Source: Paracoccaceae bacterium
GTDB lineage: Bacteria; Pseudomonadota; Alphaproteobacteria; Rhodobacterales; Rhodobacteraceae
Direction of reading: 5' to 3'
Assembly: GCA_014762635.1 (NCBI GenBank)
Contig: JABURR010000068.1
Span: forward strand, 1-64,000
Length of the DNA: 64,000 bases
Shown: positions 17,271-26,011 of the stretch, piece after piece
How positions within the stretch are numbered: the stretch's first letter is position 1
Layout of the letters: each line of letters starts with the position of its first letter
The notes under the pieces: model-generated
The model's database searches: none
Seen by the model: the letters and a program-made list of their open reading frames with translations, nothing else
Told to the model about the DNA's origin: nothing
Program-made: the position numbers and the translations under genes

Positions 17271-17935
17271 CCCAGCCGCCTCCCGATCCGGCGCGAGAAC
17301 GCGAAGGTCAGCGCGATGGTCACCAGCGAGATCACCAGCAACAGCGCCGACATCTGTGCCGCGCCGCTGTCGTCGAAGCTCTGCACCTTGTCATAGATCG
17401 AGATCGCCACGGTGCGAGTCTCGCCCGGGATCGAGCCGCCGACCATCAGCACGATGCCGAACTCGCCCAGCGTATGGGCGAAGGACAGCACCATCGCCGT
17501 GAGGATGCCGGGCCAAGCGAGCGGAAGTTCGACTCGGCGCAGGGCGGTCAGTGGCGCCATACCGGAACAGGCGGCGGCCTCGCGGATCTCGGGCGCGATG
17601 GCCTCGAACCCGCGTTGGATCGGCTGCACGGCGAAGGGCAGGTTGAACAGGATCGAGGCCAGCACCAGCCCCTCGAACGAGAAGACCAGCGTCTGGCCGA
17701 AGACCTGTTCCCAGATCTGGCCAAGGGGCGAGGCCGCGCCGAAGGCCACAAGCAGGTAGTAGCCGAAAACCGTGGGCGGCAGCACCAGCGGCAGGGCCAC
17801 CAGCGCCTCGACCAGCGGCTTGGCGCGAAAGTCGCGCACCGCCAGCCAGCGCCCCAGCGCGATCCCGATGGGCAGCAGGACCGCCACCGTGACGCCGGCC
17901 AGTTGCATCGAAAGGATCAGCGCGGTCCAGTCCAA
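17267..17935 (-). CDS. modB: Molybdate ABC transporter permease ModB
   Basis: A 222-residue inner-membrane permease with about five segments. It contains the LPLVLPPTVFGYYLLVAFG segment and the EAA-like loop EIREAAACSGMAPLTALRRVELPLAWPGI typical of ModB. It forms the channel of the ModABC importer. It starts four bases after the modA stop region and overlaps modC, so the three genes form one operon in the order A-B-C. Confidence 0.9.
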   Translation of the reverse strand: MDWTALILSMQLAGVTVAVLLPIGIALGRWLAVRDFRAKPLVEALVALPLVLPPTVFGYYLLVAFGAASPLGQIWEQVFGQTLVFSFEGLVLASILFNLPFAVQPIQRGFEAIAPEIREAAACSGMAPLTALRRVELPLAWPGILTAMVLSFAHTLGEFGIVLMVGGSIPGETRTVAISIYDKVQSFDDSGAAQMSALLLVISLVTIALTFAFSRRIGRRLG

Positions 17936-17939
17936 GCGA

Positions 17940-18722
17940 TCAGCCCTCGCCGTGGCTGAGGGCCAGCCCGTAATCGTCGAAGATCGCCCGCGCGGCGGGG
18001 GACTGGAGGTAGGCGTAGAACGCCTCGGCCACCGGTCCGGCGCGCTTGGTGAGGGCCATGCGCTGGCCCAGCGGTTCGTGCCAGTCGGCCGGGATCAGGG
18101 CGAACTCGCTTCGGGCCGCCACGTCCGGCGCCACGGCAAGGGAATAGGACACGATCCCCCCGTCCGCATTGCCGGAGACGGCGAATTGCGCGGCCTGGGC
18201 GATGTTCTCACCGATCACGAGGTGCGGTTCGATCGCCTCCCACAACCCGGCATGGATCAGCGCCTCACGCGCACGCTGGCCATAGGGGGCGTGTTCGGGG
18301 TTGGCGATGGCGAAGCGCCCGAGGCGTCCGTCCTGAAGCGCGGCGCGCAGGTCTTCCAGCGTGCCATCGGGTTTCAGGTCCGATCCCCGCGGCACCAGCG
18401 CCCCGATCCGCCCCTGGGCATATAGAACGCCCTGATCGCGCAGGCGACCCTCTTCAGCCAGCGTCAGCACGAAGCTTTCATCCGCCGAAAGGAACAGGTC
18501 ATAGGGCGCGCCTTGCCGGATTTGCCGCGCAAGATTGCCCGAGGCGCCGAAGGTCAGGCGCACGGTCTCGCCGGTTTCTGCCTCGAAGGCCTGGGCGATC
18601 TCGACCAGGGCGAATTGTACCGAGGCCGCCGCCGCCACGACAGGCGACTCGGCCGCCGCGATGCGGGGCAGGGTGGCCGCCCAGAATGCCAGGGCGAAAG
18701 CGATCAGGCGCGCGAATGTCAT
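17940..18722 (-). CDS. modA: Molybdate-binding periplasmic protein ModA
   Basis: A 260-residue substrate-binding protein with signal peptide ending AATLPRIAAAES. It has the ModA signatures VVAAAASVQFALVEIAQAFE, LTFGASGNLARQIRQGAPYDLFLSAD and GENIAQAAQFAVSGNADGG. It binds molybdate or tungstate in the periplasm. First gene of modABC. No convincing ModE-type operator was found upstream, only a short CCCCTTTCGGGG hairpin near the start. Confidence 0.9.
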   Translation of the reverse strand: MTFARLIAFALAFWAATLPRIAAAESPVVAAAASVQFALVEIAQAFEAETGETVRLTFGASGNLARQIRQGAPYDLFLSADESFVLTLAEEGRLRDQGVLYAQGRIGALVPRGSDLKPDGTLEDLRAALQDGRLGRFAIANPEHAPYGQRAREALIHAGLWEAIEPHLVIGENIAQAAQFAVSGNADGGIVSYSLAVAPDVAARSEFALIPADWHEPLGQRMALTKRAGPVAEAFYAYLQSPAARAIFDDYGLALSHGEG

Positions 18723-18824
18723 GGCCTTGGAACATCCCCTTTCGGGGAAACCATATCGGCGGGCCTTCCGGCCCTCAATCGCCTTCTTGTCCCCGCGACC
18801 GGGCGTCGCGCGGCGTCCGGTAAT

Positions 18825-18864
18825 AAAAAAACGGCGGTACCGGGGAGGAGGTCGGTACCGCCGT
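18825..18864 (-). ncRNA. CcsR-like RNA hairpin with CCUCCUCCC loop, distal copy and Rho-independent terminator
   Basis: Read on the minus strand: an 11-bp perfect stem (arms 18831-18841 and 18854-18864) with loop GACCTCCTCCCC, followed by a T-run at 18830-18825. This is both a canonical terminator and a match to the CCUCCUCCC-loop small RNAs (CcsR) that Rhodobacter produces by processing the 3' end of a DUF1127 mRNA. The DUF1127 gene lies 50 bases upstream in transcription. Confidence 0.75.
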
Positions 18865-18867
18865 CAA

Positions 18868-18902
18868 TTGTCAGGGCTCCAGGGAGGAGGAAGAGCCCTG
18901 CA
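18868..18902 (-). ncRNA. CcsR-like RNA hairpin with CCUCCUCCC loop, proximal copy
   Basis: An 8-bp perfect stem (arms 18872-18879 and 18893-18900, CAGGGCTC/GAGCCCTG) encloses a loop that reads TTCCTCCTCCCTG on the minus strand. Together with the copy at 18825 it forms a tandem of two exposed anti-Shine-Dalgarno-like loops after the DUF1127 stop. This is the same architecture as the four-copy CcsR array of Rhodobacter sphaeroides. Confidence 0.75.
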
Positions 18903-18913
18903 ACGGGAACTTG

Positions 18914-19132
18914 TCAGCTATAGGCCGCTTCCGCCGCGATGCGGTGGATCTCGCCGCGGCCGATGTTCAGGTCGTCCAGCTCGCGATCGCTGAGCGAATT
19001 CAGCTCGGTCACGGTGGTGCGGTAGACGCGGTGCTGGATCATGCGAGTCGTGAAGGCTTCGGCAAACTGGCGAAACTGGGCAATGATCCCGTTGCCGGTG
19101 CCGCGTGCGAGGTCGATATTGATATAGGCCAT
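18914..19132 (-). CDS. DUF1127 protein, CcaF1-like
   Basis: A 72-residue protein with the DUF1127 C-terminal motif (YRTTVTELNSLSDRELDDLNIGRGEIHRIAAEAAY). In Rhodobacter the DUF1127 protein CcaF1 is an RNA-binding stress protein whose mRNA 3' end yields the CcsR small RNAs. The same arrangement exists here, with two CCUCCUCCC hairpins directly after the stop. ATG at 19132 has AGGAGG upstream on the minus strand. The equivalent Rhodobacter operon is under alternative heat-shock-type sigma factors. I did not identify the promoter with certainty here. Confidence 0.85.
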   Translation of the reverse strand: MAYINIDLARGTGNGIIAQFRQFAEAFTTRMIQHRVYRTTVTELNSLSDRELDDLNIGRGEIHRIAAEAAYS

Positions 19133-19225
19133 TTTGAGCCTCCTGAAGTCCGTGGCGCCCGACTGCGCCGTTGAGACCAATTTAATCGGATGCTGCGCGC
19201 GCACAATAATCAGGACGGAATTGCT

Positions 19226-19246
19226 GCCATGCAGCATATGCATGGC
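19226..19246. promoter_or_regulatory. Palindrome upstream of the DUF1127 gene
   Basis: GCCATGCA, five bases, TGCATGGC: a perfect 8-bp inverted repeat about 95-115 bases before the DUF1127 start. Spacing and symmetry suit a dimeric regulator, but no factor can be named. Confidence 0.35.
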
Positions 19247-19323
19247 GGCGATGGGACGATACCGACTCTGATCCGGCGCGATGAAATGTGATGAAGGATG
19301 GGGCGGTATGGCGGACAGGCCGC

Positions 19324-19352
19324 TTGACGCCTGCCGAGTTGTCGACTATCCG
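19324..19352 (+). promoter_or_regulatory. Promoter of tRNA-Gly
   Basis: TTGACG, 17 bases, TATCCG, ending 13 bases before the first tRNA base. Spacing and -35 match a housekeeping sigma-70 promoter. Confidence 0.6.
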
Positions 19353-19365
19353 AAGGCCCTGCGAT

Positions 19366-19439
19366 GCGGGTATAGCTTAATGGTAAAGCCCCTGCCTTCC
19401 AAGCAGGCTATGTCGGTTCGATTCCGTCTACCCGCTCCA
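19366..19439 (+). tRNA. tRNA-Gly (anticodon TCC)
   Basis: Acceptor arms GCGGGTA/TACCCGC pair, the D-arm is TAGCTTAATGGTAAAGC, the anticodon stem CCTGC/GCAGG encloses CTTCCAA with anticodon TCC, and the T-arm contains GGTTCGATTCC. CCA is encoded at 19437-19439. Confidence 0.95.
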
Positions 19440-19546
19440 GAAAACCCTCCCGAATAACGCGATTTTGCGCCTCGCATGATGCTGGCGGCGCTTGTTCCCC
19501 GTGCCGCGCGTGGTTATGTGGAAGCCTGTTTTCGTAAGGAGTGGCC

Positions 19547-21337
19547 ATGGCGCGGAACGACCCCAACACCGAAGATCGCGCGAAGTCGAAGCGGATCGGC
19601 GCGCTGGCGGGGCTGTGGCCGTTCATCCGGCCCTATCGCGGGATGCTGGCGGCCGCCGTCGTCGCGCTGGTGTTGACCGCGGGTGTTTCTCTGACCCTTC
19701 CGCTCGCGGTGCGCCGGGTCGTGGACGGTTTCGAGACCTCGGCCTCGCAACTGCTCGACAGCTACTTCATGGCGGCGTTGGTGATCGTGGGGCTGCTCGC
19801 GCTGGGCACCGGGTTGCGGTATTACCTCGTGACGCGGCTGGGCGAACGGGTCGTGGCCGATATCCGCAAGGCCGTCTTCGACCGGATGGTGGGCATGAGC
19901 CCGGCCTTCTACGAGAAGGTGATGACCGGCGAGGTTCTGAGCCGGATCACCACCGACACCACGCTGATCCTGTCGGTAATCGGGTCTTCGGTTTCGGTCG
20001 CGCTGCGCAACGTGCTGATCCTGATCGGGGGCATGGTGCTGATGCTGTTCACTTCACCCAAGCTGACCGCGCTGGTGCTGCTGATCGTGCCTGCCGTGAT
20101 CGTGCCGATCGTGGTGCTGGGGCGCCGGATGCGGGCACTTAGCCGCGAGAACCAGGACTGGATCGCCGCCTCTTCGGGCAGCGCGTCCGAGGCGCTTTTG
20201 TCGGTGCAGACGGTGCAGGCCTTCACCCACGAGGCCGCGACGCGGAAATCCTTTGCCGATGTGACCGAGCAATCCTTCGTTTCGGCCAAGAAACGGATCG
20301 GGACGCGGGCGCTGATGACGGTGATCGTGATCGCGCTGATCTTCTCGGGCGTGGTTGGGGTGCTCTGGATCGGCGCGCGGGACGTGCGGGCCGACATGAT
20401 GACGGTGGGCGAGCTGGTGCAGTTCGTGATCTACGCGATCATGGTGGCGGGTGCCGTGGGCGCGCTCTCGGAAATCTGGAGCGAGCTGCAGCGCGCCGCG
20501 GGTGCGACCGAGCGCCTGGCCGAGCTGCTGGCCGCCGAGGATACGGTGAGCGACCCGGCCCAGCCCGTGGCCCTGCCGCAGCCGGTGAAGGGCGAGATCG
20601 CTTTTGACAATGTGCGCTTCCACTATCCCTCGCGCCCCGATACGGCGGCGCTGGACGGAATTTCCCTGACCGTGAAACCGGGGGAAACCGTGGCGCTGGT
20701 AGGCCCTTCGGGCGCGGGCAAGACGACGATCATCCAGATGATTCAGCGGTTCTATGACCCGGAGTCCGGGGAGGTTCGCCTTGACGGCGTACCGCTGAAA
20801 GACGTGACCCGGGCCGAGTTCCGCAAGTCCATCGCGCTGGTGCCGCAGGATCCGGTGATCTTTGCCGATACCGCGAAGGAGAACATCCGCTTCGGCCGCC
20901 CAGATGCCAGCGATGCCGAGGTCGAGTCCGCAGCCCGCGCGGCGGCGGCGCATGACTTCCTGGTGGCGCTCCCCGACGGCTACGAAACTTATGTGGGTGA
21001 GCGGGGCGTGATGCTTTCGGGCGGGCAGAAGCAACGGATCGCCATTGCCCGCGCCATCCTGCGCGACGCACCTGTGCTGCTGCTGGACGAGGCGACCTCG
21101 GCGCTCGATTCAGAAAGCGAACGCGCGGTGCAGGGCGCGGTCGAGGAGTTGTCGAAGGACCGCACCACGATCATCGTCGCGCACCGGCTTGCCACGGTGA
21201 AGAAGGCCGACCGGATCGTTGTCTTCGACCACGGCCGGATCGTTGCGGAAGGCACCCATGATGAGCTTGTGGCGCAGGGGGGTCTTTATGCCCGTCTGGC
21301 GCGGCTGCAGTTCACCGAGGGGCTGGCGGCGGAGTAA
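19547..21337 (+). CDS. MsbA-like ABC exporter (fused permease and ATPase)
   Basis: A 596-residue half-transporter. Residues 1 to about 325 hold six membrane helices. The C-terminal ATPase has Walker A GPSGAGKTT, Q-loop LVPQDPVIFADT, signature LSGGQKQR and Walker B VLLLDEATSALD. It resembles the proteobacterial MsbA-related exporter subfamily, likely acting as a homodimer on lipids or hydrophobic compounds. Substrate unknown. ATG 19547 was preferred over the in-frame GTG 19541 because TAAGGAG sits at the right distance from it. It stands alone downstream of tRNA-Gly. Confidence 0.85.
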   Translation: MARNDPNTEDRAKSKRIGALAGLWPFIRPYRGMLAAAVVALVLTAGVSLTLPLAVRRVVDGFETSASQLLDSYFMAALVIVGLLALGTGLRYYLVTRLGERVVADIRKAVFDRMVGMSPAFYEKVMTGEVLSRITTDTTLILSVIGSSVSVALRNVLILIGGMVLMLFTSPKLTALVLLIVPAVIVPIVVLGRRMRALSRENQDWIAASSGSASEALLSVQTVQAFTHEAATRKSFADVTEQSFVSAKKRIGTRALMTVIVIALIFSGVVGVLWIGARDVRADMMTVGELVQFVIYAIMVAGAVGALSEIWSELQRAAGATERLAELLAAEDTVSDPAQPVALPQPVKGEIAFDNVRFHYPSRPDTAALDGISLTVKPGETVALVGPSGAGKTTIIQMIQRFYDPESGEVRLDGVPLKDVTRAEFRKSIALVPQDPVIFADTAKENIRFGRPDASDAEVESAARAAAAHDFLVALPDGYETYVGERGVMLSGGQKQRIAIARAILRDAPVLLLDEATSALDSESERAVQGAVEELSKDRTTIIVAHRLATVKKADRIVVFDHGRIVAEGTHDELVAQGGLYARLARLQFTEGLAAE

Positions 21338-21430
21338 TTTAGTTTCGCTGCGTCACGCTTGAACCCGCGGCGCTTTCCCAGCATCTTTCCTGACCAAGGA
21401 GCCCCGGAACCGGGCCACAGGGAGGATACC

Positions 21431-23326
21431 ATGGGAAATTACGCATCCATCGAAGACCGCAACGCCATCGAAGCGGAAATGCCGTGGGAAGATCGCGATC
21501 TTCCGAAAACCGTTTGGGGGATGCTGTCACGCACCGCCGATACGCACGGGGCACGCAAGGCGGTGTCCTATCAGCTGACCTCGGGGCCAACCGATCCGGT
21601 CGAGACCCTGACCTGGGAAGAGCTGCGCCGCAAGACCGCGCAGACGGCGAACTTCTTCCGCTCACTCGGGGTCGGCCCGAATGACAAGGTCGCCTATCTT
21701 CTTCCCAATGCCAATGAAACGGTGCTGACCTATTTCGGCGGCATGGTCGCGGGCGTGGTCAACCCGATCAACCCGCTGCTGGAACCCGACCAGATCGCCG
21801 CGATCCTGCGCGAGACCGACGCCAAGGTGCTGGTGACGCTCAAGGCCTTCCCCAAGACCGACGTGCCGCAAAAGGCTGCCGCCGCGGTGGCTATGGCGCC
21901 CAATGTGAAACATGTGGTCGAGGTCGATCTGCATCGGTATCTCACGGGCCTCAAGAAACTCATCGTGCCGCTGATCCGCCCGAAGAACCCGATCAGCCAC
22001 CATGCGAAAGTGCATGACTTCACGTCGTCCATCGCCGCGCAGCCGGAAACGCTCCAATTCGAGGACGTGCAGGAAGACCGCGTCTGCACGAATTTCCATA
22101 CCGGTGGCACCACCGGGATGCCGAAGGTGGCGCAGCACACCAACGGCGGCATCATCTACAACGCCTGGGTCGTTCACCGGGTGCTGCTGGACGAAACCTC
22201 GGTGGCCATGTGTCCGCTGCCGATGTTCCACGTCTTCGCCGCCGTCATCATCATGGGCGGGGCCATGTCCTCGGGCGCGCATATCATCTTCCCGACGCCG
22301 CAGGGCTACCGGGGCGAGGGGGTCTTCGACAATTTCTGGAAGCTCTGCGAGAGGCACAAGGTCACCTTCCTGATCGGCGTGCCCACAGCGTTCGCCGCGC
22401 TGATGCAGCGGAAGGTGGATGCGGATCTCTCGACACTGAAGATGGCGTTCTCCGGGTCGGCGCCTCTGCCCACCGAGTTGTTCCGCCGCTTCGAGAATGC
22501 AGCCGGGCTGACGATCTGTGAAGCCTATGGTCTGACCGAGGCCACCTGCGGCGTTGCGGCCAACCCGCCGGATGGCGAGAAGAAGGTCGGCTCGGTGGGC
22601 TTCGCCTTGCCCTATACGGATGTGAAGATCCTGATGGGCACGTCCGATGGCACACGGCAGTGCGAAACGGATGAGGTCGGCGAGATCTGCGTCTCGAACC
22701 CCGGCGTCTACGTGAACAATACCTATACCGAGGCCGACAAGAACCGAGACCTGTTCTATGACCTCGACAACCGCGGCTACCTGCGCACCGGCGACCTGGG
22801 GCGGATCGACGCGGATGGCTATCTCTGGATCACCGGGCGCGCCAAGGACCTTATCATCCGCGGCGGCCACAATATCGACCCGGCGCTGATCGAAGAGGCG
22901 CTGGCCGGCCATGAGGCGGTGGCTTTCGTCGGCGCGATCGGCCAGCCCGACGCCAAGGCCGGGGAACTGCCTTGCGCGTACGTGGAACTGGTGGGAGGTG
23001 CCTCGGTCACGCCCGAGGACCTGATGGAGTATGCCCAGGCGCATATTCACGAGCGCGCGGCCCATCCCAAGCATATCGAGATCATGGACGAGCTTCCCAA
23101 GACCGCCGTCGGCAAGATCTTCAAACCGGACCTGCGCAAGAGCGCGATCACCCGGATCTATGACGCCGCGCTTGCAGAGGCGGGGCAGGCGGCCCGGGTG
23201 ACCGAGGTCGTGGAGGACAAGAAACGCGGCCTCGTGGCGCGGCTGGAGCGGACGGGGGATGTTTCCGAGGAGGAAATCGCTCGCCTGTTGGGGGAATTCA
23301 CACGTCCTTGGGAGTGGGCGGCCTGA
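21431..23326 (+). CDS. Acyl-CoA synthetase (AMP-forming)
   Basis: A 631-residue ANL-superfamily enzyme. The P-loop FHTGGTTGMPKVA, the adenine motif EAYGLTEATCG, the hinge YLRTGDLGRIDADGYLWITGRAKDLIIRGG and the C-terminal lysine in ELPKTAVGKIFKP are intact. It activates a carboxylic acid with ATP and CoA. The subfamily is usually annotated as long/medium-chain or unspecified acyl-CoA synthetase in Roseobacters, and the substrate cannot be read from sequence. GGAGGATACC precedes the ATG. Monocistronic. Confidence 0.85.
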   Translation: MGNYASIEDRNAIEAEMPWEDRDLPKTVWGMLSRTADTHGARKAVSYQLTSGPTDPVETLTWEELRRKTAQTANFFRSLGVGPNDKVAYLLPNANETVLTYFGGMVAGVVNPINPLLEPDQIAAILRETDAKVLVTLKAFPKTDVPQKAAAAVAMAPNVKHVVEVDLHRYLTGLKKLIVPLIRPKNPISHHAKVHDFTSSIAAQPETLQFEDVQEDRVCTNFHTGGTTGMPKVAQHTNGGIIYNAWVVHRVLLDETSVAMCPLPMFHVFAAVIIMGGAMSSGAHIIFPTPQGYRGEGVFDNFWKLCERHKVTFLIGVPTAFAALMQRKVDADLSTLKMAFSGSAPLPTELFRRFENAAGLTICEAYGLTEATCGVAANPPDGEKKVGSVGFALPYTDVKILMGTSDGTRQCETDEVGEICVSNPGVYVNNTYTEADKNRDLFYDLDNRGYLRTGDLGRIDADGYLWITGRAKDLIIRGGHNIDPALIEEALAGHEAVAFVGAIGQPDAKAGELPCAYVELVGGASVTPEDLMEYAQAHIHERAAHPKHIEIMDELPKTAVGKIFKPDLRKSAITRIYDAALAEAGQAARVTEVVEDKKRGLVARLERTGDVSEEEIARLLGEFTRPWEWAA

Positions 23327-23555
23327 TCGGCCGAGACCGAATCACCTAGCTCTTGGGCGTAGGGCACAACCCTTGAGAAACGGTTGATCTACTGGAATTT
23401 GTCCAATGATGTCAGGAATGTGTCATAATTATGTTCTGAGATGGTATACCAAAAGACAATCCGAAAAAAATCGGGAAATCGTTCCGGCCGATTCCGGAAA
23501 GAGTTTTGCAATTCTGCAGCTTTTTGTGATATACAACCGGAGGGGGCAGAAAAGG

Positions 23556-23780
23556 ATGGACGACATGTCCTTAGGATTCATGTTGATTGGTATGACCGTC
23601 GGCTACATCGTCGCGGCTGCAGCTATCTTCACTGGTGTGGATGTTCTGTTCGCAACCGGCCTGTACCTGTCGATTGCGTCGCTCATCACCGCTCTCACCT
23701 TCATGATCTGGCGCCGCTGGCTGCGCCACGATCAGGAAGGGCGCGACGACGCATCCGTCTGGATGCATCCCGCCGAGTAG
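23556..23780 (+). CDS. Small two-helix membrane protein
   Basis: A 74-residue protein with two hydrophobic segments (about residues 5-28 and 31-50), followed by a basic then acidic tail WRRWLRHDQEGRDDASVWMHPAE. No family recognised with confidence. Start ATG 23556 was chosen because AAAGG lies just upstream and the upstream extension is non-hydrophobic. The 230 bases before it are A/T-richer than the surroundings and probably hold its promoter. Confidence 0.65.
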   Translation: MDDMSLGFMLIGMTVGYIVAAAAIFTGVDVLFATGLYLSIASLITALTFMIWRRWLRHDQEGRDDASVWMHPAE

Positions 23781-23894
23781 CAACCCGCCGACCGTCGAAG
23801 CTGGATGAAAAATCGCTCAACGCGTCCGGAAACGGGCGCGTTTCTTTTTGCGCGCGCTTTGGTGCGTCAGTGCGGTGCGATGATACCTGGGAAA

Positions 23895-23969
<75 letters not shown>

Positions 23970-24104
23970 CCGCGTCGTGGGCGGCTGATTAGACGCAATC
24001 GGATCGTGACGCAAGCGCATTTTCGAGGTTTCTTCGGCGCTGTCCCGCCGCAACGCCGCGTAACCAATCTGGACCCGGAAAACGCCCTGCGATAGACAGG
24101 CGCA

Positions 24105-24254
24105 GTGAACGACAAGACCGACAAGAAAACCTCCGGCAAGGCGCCGGAAACTCGCGAGGACCGTCTGAAGGCGGCCCTCAAGGCCAATCTTGCGCGGCGC
24201 AAGAAACAGGCCCGGGCCCGGCGCGCGCCGGACGAGGACCAGAAAGATAGCTGA
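24105..24254 (+). CDS. Short highly charged protein upstream of murA
   Basis: A 49-residue open frame from GTG 24105 to TGA 24252, with a lysine- and arginine-rich sequence (MNDKTDKKTSGKAPETREDR, then LKAALKANLARRKKQARARR). Rhodobacteraceae genomes commonly carry a comparable short EDRLKAALKANLARRK protein directly before murA, so it is likely real. The stop lies 6 bases before the murA ATG, so it is probably co-translated. Function unknown. The predicted shape is a single basic helix. Confidence 0.65.
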   Translation: MNDKTDKKTSGKAPETREDRLKAALKANLARRKKQARARRAPDEDQKDS

Positions 24255-24260
24255 GGCAGA

Positions 24261-25529
24261 ATGGATTCGATTGTAGTCAACGGCGGCGGCGAGCTTCACG
24301 GGACGATTCCCATCGCGGGCGCCAAGAACGCCTGCCTCGCGCTGATGCCGGCAACGCTGCTCAGCGAAGAGCCGCTGACCCTCACCAATGCGCCGCGTCT
24401 GTCGGACATCAAGACGATGACGCTTCTGTTGCAGTCTCTCGGCGCCGAGGCGACCGCCCTACAGGATGGGCAGGTCTTGGCGATGTCGTCGCATGACATC
24501 AACAACCTGACCGCAGATTACGAGATCGTCCGCAAGATGCGGGCATCGAACCTCGTGCTTGGTCCGCTGCTGGCGCGCTTCGGGCGTGCGGTGGTGTCGC
24601 TACCGGGCGGCTGCGCCATCGGCGCGCGGCCGATGGACATGCATATCTCGGCGCTTGAGGCTCTGGGGGCGAAGATCGACCTGAAAGACGGCTACCTCCA
24701 TGCCGAGGCGATGGGCGGGGCGCTGAAGGGCGGCACCCACGAACTGGGCTTTGCCTCGGTCGGCGCGACCGAGAACTTCCTGATGGCTGCCACGCTGGCC
24801 AAGGGAACCTCGGTTCTGAAGAACGCCGCGCGCGAGCCCGAGATCGTCGACCTGGCGCAATGCCTGCGGAAGATGGGCGCGCAGATCGAGGGCGAGGGCA
24901 CCTCGACCATCACCATCGAAGGGGTGGACCGCTTGCATGGCGCCACGCACCAGGTGGTGACGGACCGGATCGAACTGGGCACCTACATGCTGGCCCCGGC
25001 GATCGCGGGCGGCGAGGTGGAGTGCCTGGGCGGCAGGCTGGATCTCGTGCAGGCCTTCGTCGACAAGCTGGAAGAAGCTGGCATCGAGGTCACCGAAACC
25101 CCGACCGGCCTGAAGGTCGCGCGTCGGAATGGGCGGGTGAAGGCTGTCGACGTGCGGACCGAGCCGTTCCCGGGTTTCCCCACGGACCTGCAGGCGCAGA
25201 TGATGGCGCTGCTGTGCACCGCCGACGGGGTCAGCCACCTGGAAGAGACGATCTTCGAGAACCGCTTCATGCACGCCCCGGAGCTGATGCGAATGGGTGC
25301 GCAGATCGAGGTGCATGGCGGAACCGCCACCGTGACCGGGGTCGAGCGGCTCAAGGGTGCGCCTGTCATGGCGACCGATCTTCGTGCCTCGGTCTCGCTG
25401 ATCCTTGCGGGTCTGGCGGCAGAGGGTGAAACCGTTGTCAGCCGTGTGTATCATCTGGATCGCGGCTATGAACATGTGGTGCGCAAGCTTTCGGGTGTGG
25501 GCGCAAATATCAAACGGGTGAAGGTCTGA
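24261..25529 (+). CDS. murA: UDP-N-acetylglucosamine 1-carboxyvinyltransferase
   Basis: A 422-residue enolpyruvyl transferase catalysing the first committed step of peptidoglycan synthesis. Active-site K22-N23 (GAKNACLAL), the catalytic cysteine in [14 protein letters not shown] (about residue 118, the fosfomycin target) and the [21 protein letters not shown] motifs near the C-terminus are present. Its stop overlaps the next ATG. It heads a conserved Rhodobacteraceae run through hisD, infA and yacG. Confidence 0.95.
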   Translation: MDSIVVNGGGELHGTIPIAGAKNACLALMPATLLSEEPLTLTNAPRLSDIKTMTLLLQSLGAEATALQDGQVLAMSSHDINNLTADYEIVRKMRASNLVLGPLLARFGRAVVSLPGGCAIGARPMDMHISALEALGAKIDLKDGYLHAEAMGGALKGGTHELGFASVGATENFLMAATLAKGTSVLKNAAREPEIVDLAQCLRKMGAQIEGEGTSTITIEGVDRLHGATHQVVTDRIELGTYMLAPAIAGGEVECLGGRLDLVQAFVDKLEEAGIEVTETPTGLKVARRNGRVKAVDVRTEPFPGFPTDLQAQMMALLCTADGVSHLEETIFENRFMHAPELMRMGAQIEVHGGTATVTGVERLKGAPVMATDLRASVSLILAGLAAEGETVVSRVYHLDRGYEHVVRKLSGVGANIKRVKV

Positions 25530-26008
25530 TGGCGCAGGATGCGCGGTTCGAAGACGGGCGCGAGGCGCCGCTGAACCTCAAGGCGATGGACGCCGAGGAT
25601 CTGCAGGTGATTTCCTCGCTGGTTCAGGACGCGGTCTTTCCGGTGACCGAGATGACCTGGGATCGCCGCCGCCGCCAGTTTGGCCTCTTGCTCAACCGCT
25701 TCCGCTGGGAAGATGCGCCCGATACCGAGAGTCGCAGCCGCCCGTTCGAGCGGGTGCAGGCGGTTCTGGCCATCGAGGACGTCATGGGCGTGTCGAGCCA
25801 GGGCATCGACCGCAAGGATGCGGACCTGATCCTGTCGGTTCTGGCCGTGAGCTTCGAGGCTGGCGAAGATGGCACGGGGCGGGTGGTTCTGACCCTTGCC
25901 GGAGACGGCGCGGTTGCAATCGCGGTCGAAGCCCTAGAGGTTACGCTGAAAGACGTGACCCGACCCTATGTCGCGCCCTCGCGCAAGGCCCCGCATCACC
26001 CGGAGTGA
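25529..26008 (+). CDS. DUF2948 family protein
   Basis: A 159-residue protein with DLQVISSLVQDAVFPVTEMTW, FGLLLNRFRWE and VQAVLAIEDVMGVSSQGID. The family is confined largely to alphaproteobacteria and always found near murA/hisD. Its function is unknown. It overlaps murA by one base and is followed closely by hisD, so it is co-transcribed. Confidence 0.85.
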   Translation: MAQDARFEDGREAPLNLKAMDAEDLQVISSLVQDAVFPVTEMTWDRRRRQFGLLLNRFRWEDAPDTESRSRPFERVQAVLAIEDVMGVSSQGIDRKDADLILSVLAVSFEAGEDGTGRVVLTLAGDGAVAIAVEALEVTLKDVTRPYVAPSRKAPHHPE

Positions 26009-26011
26009 GAC

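Noticed and set aside
18723-18780. ModE/Mop-type operator upstream of modA
   Set aside because: Only a short CCCCTTTCGGGG hairpin is present; no half-sites resembling known molybdate-responsive boxes.
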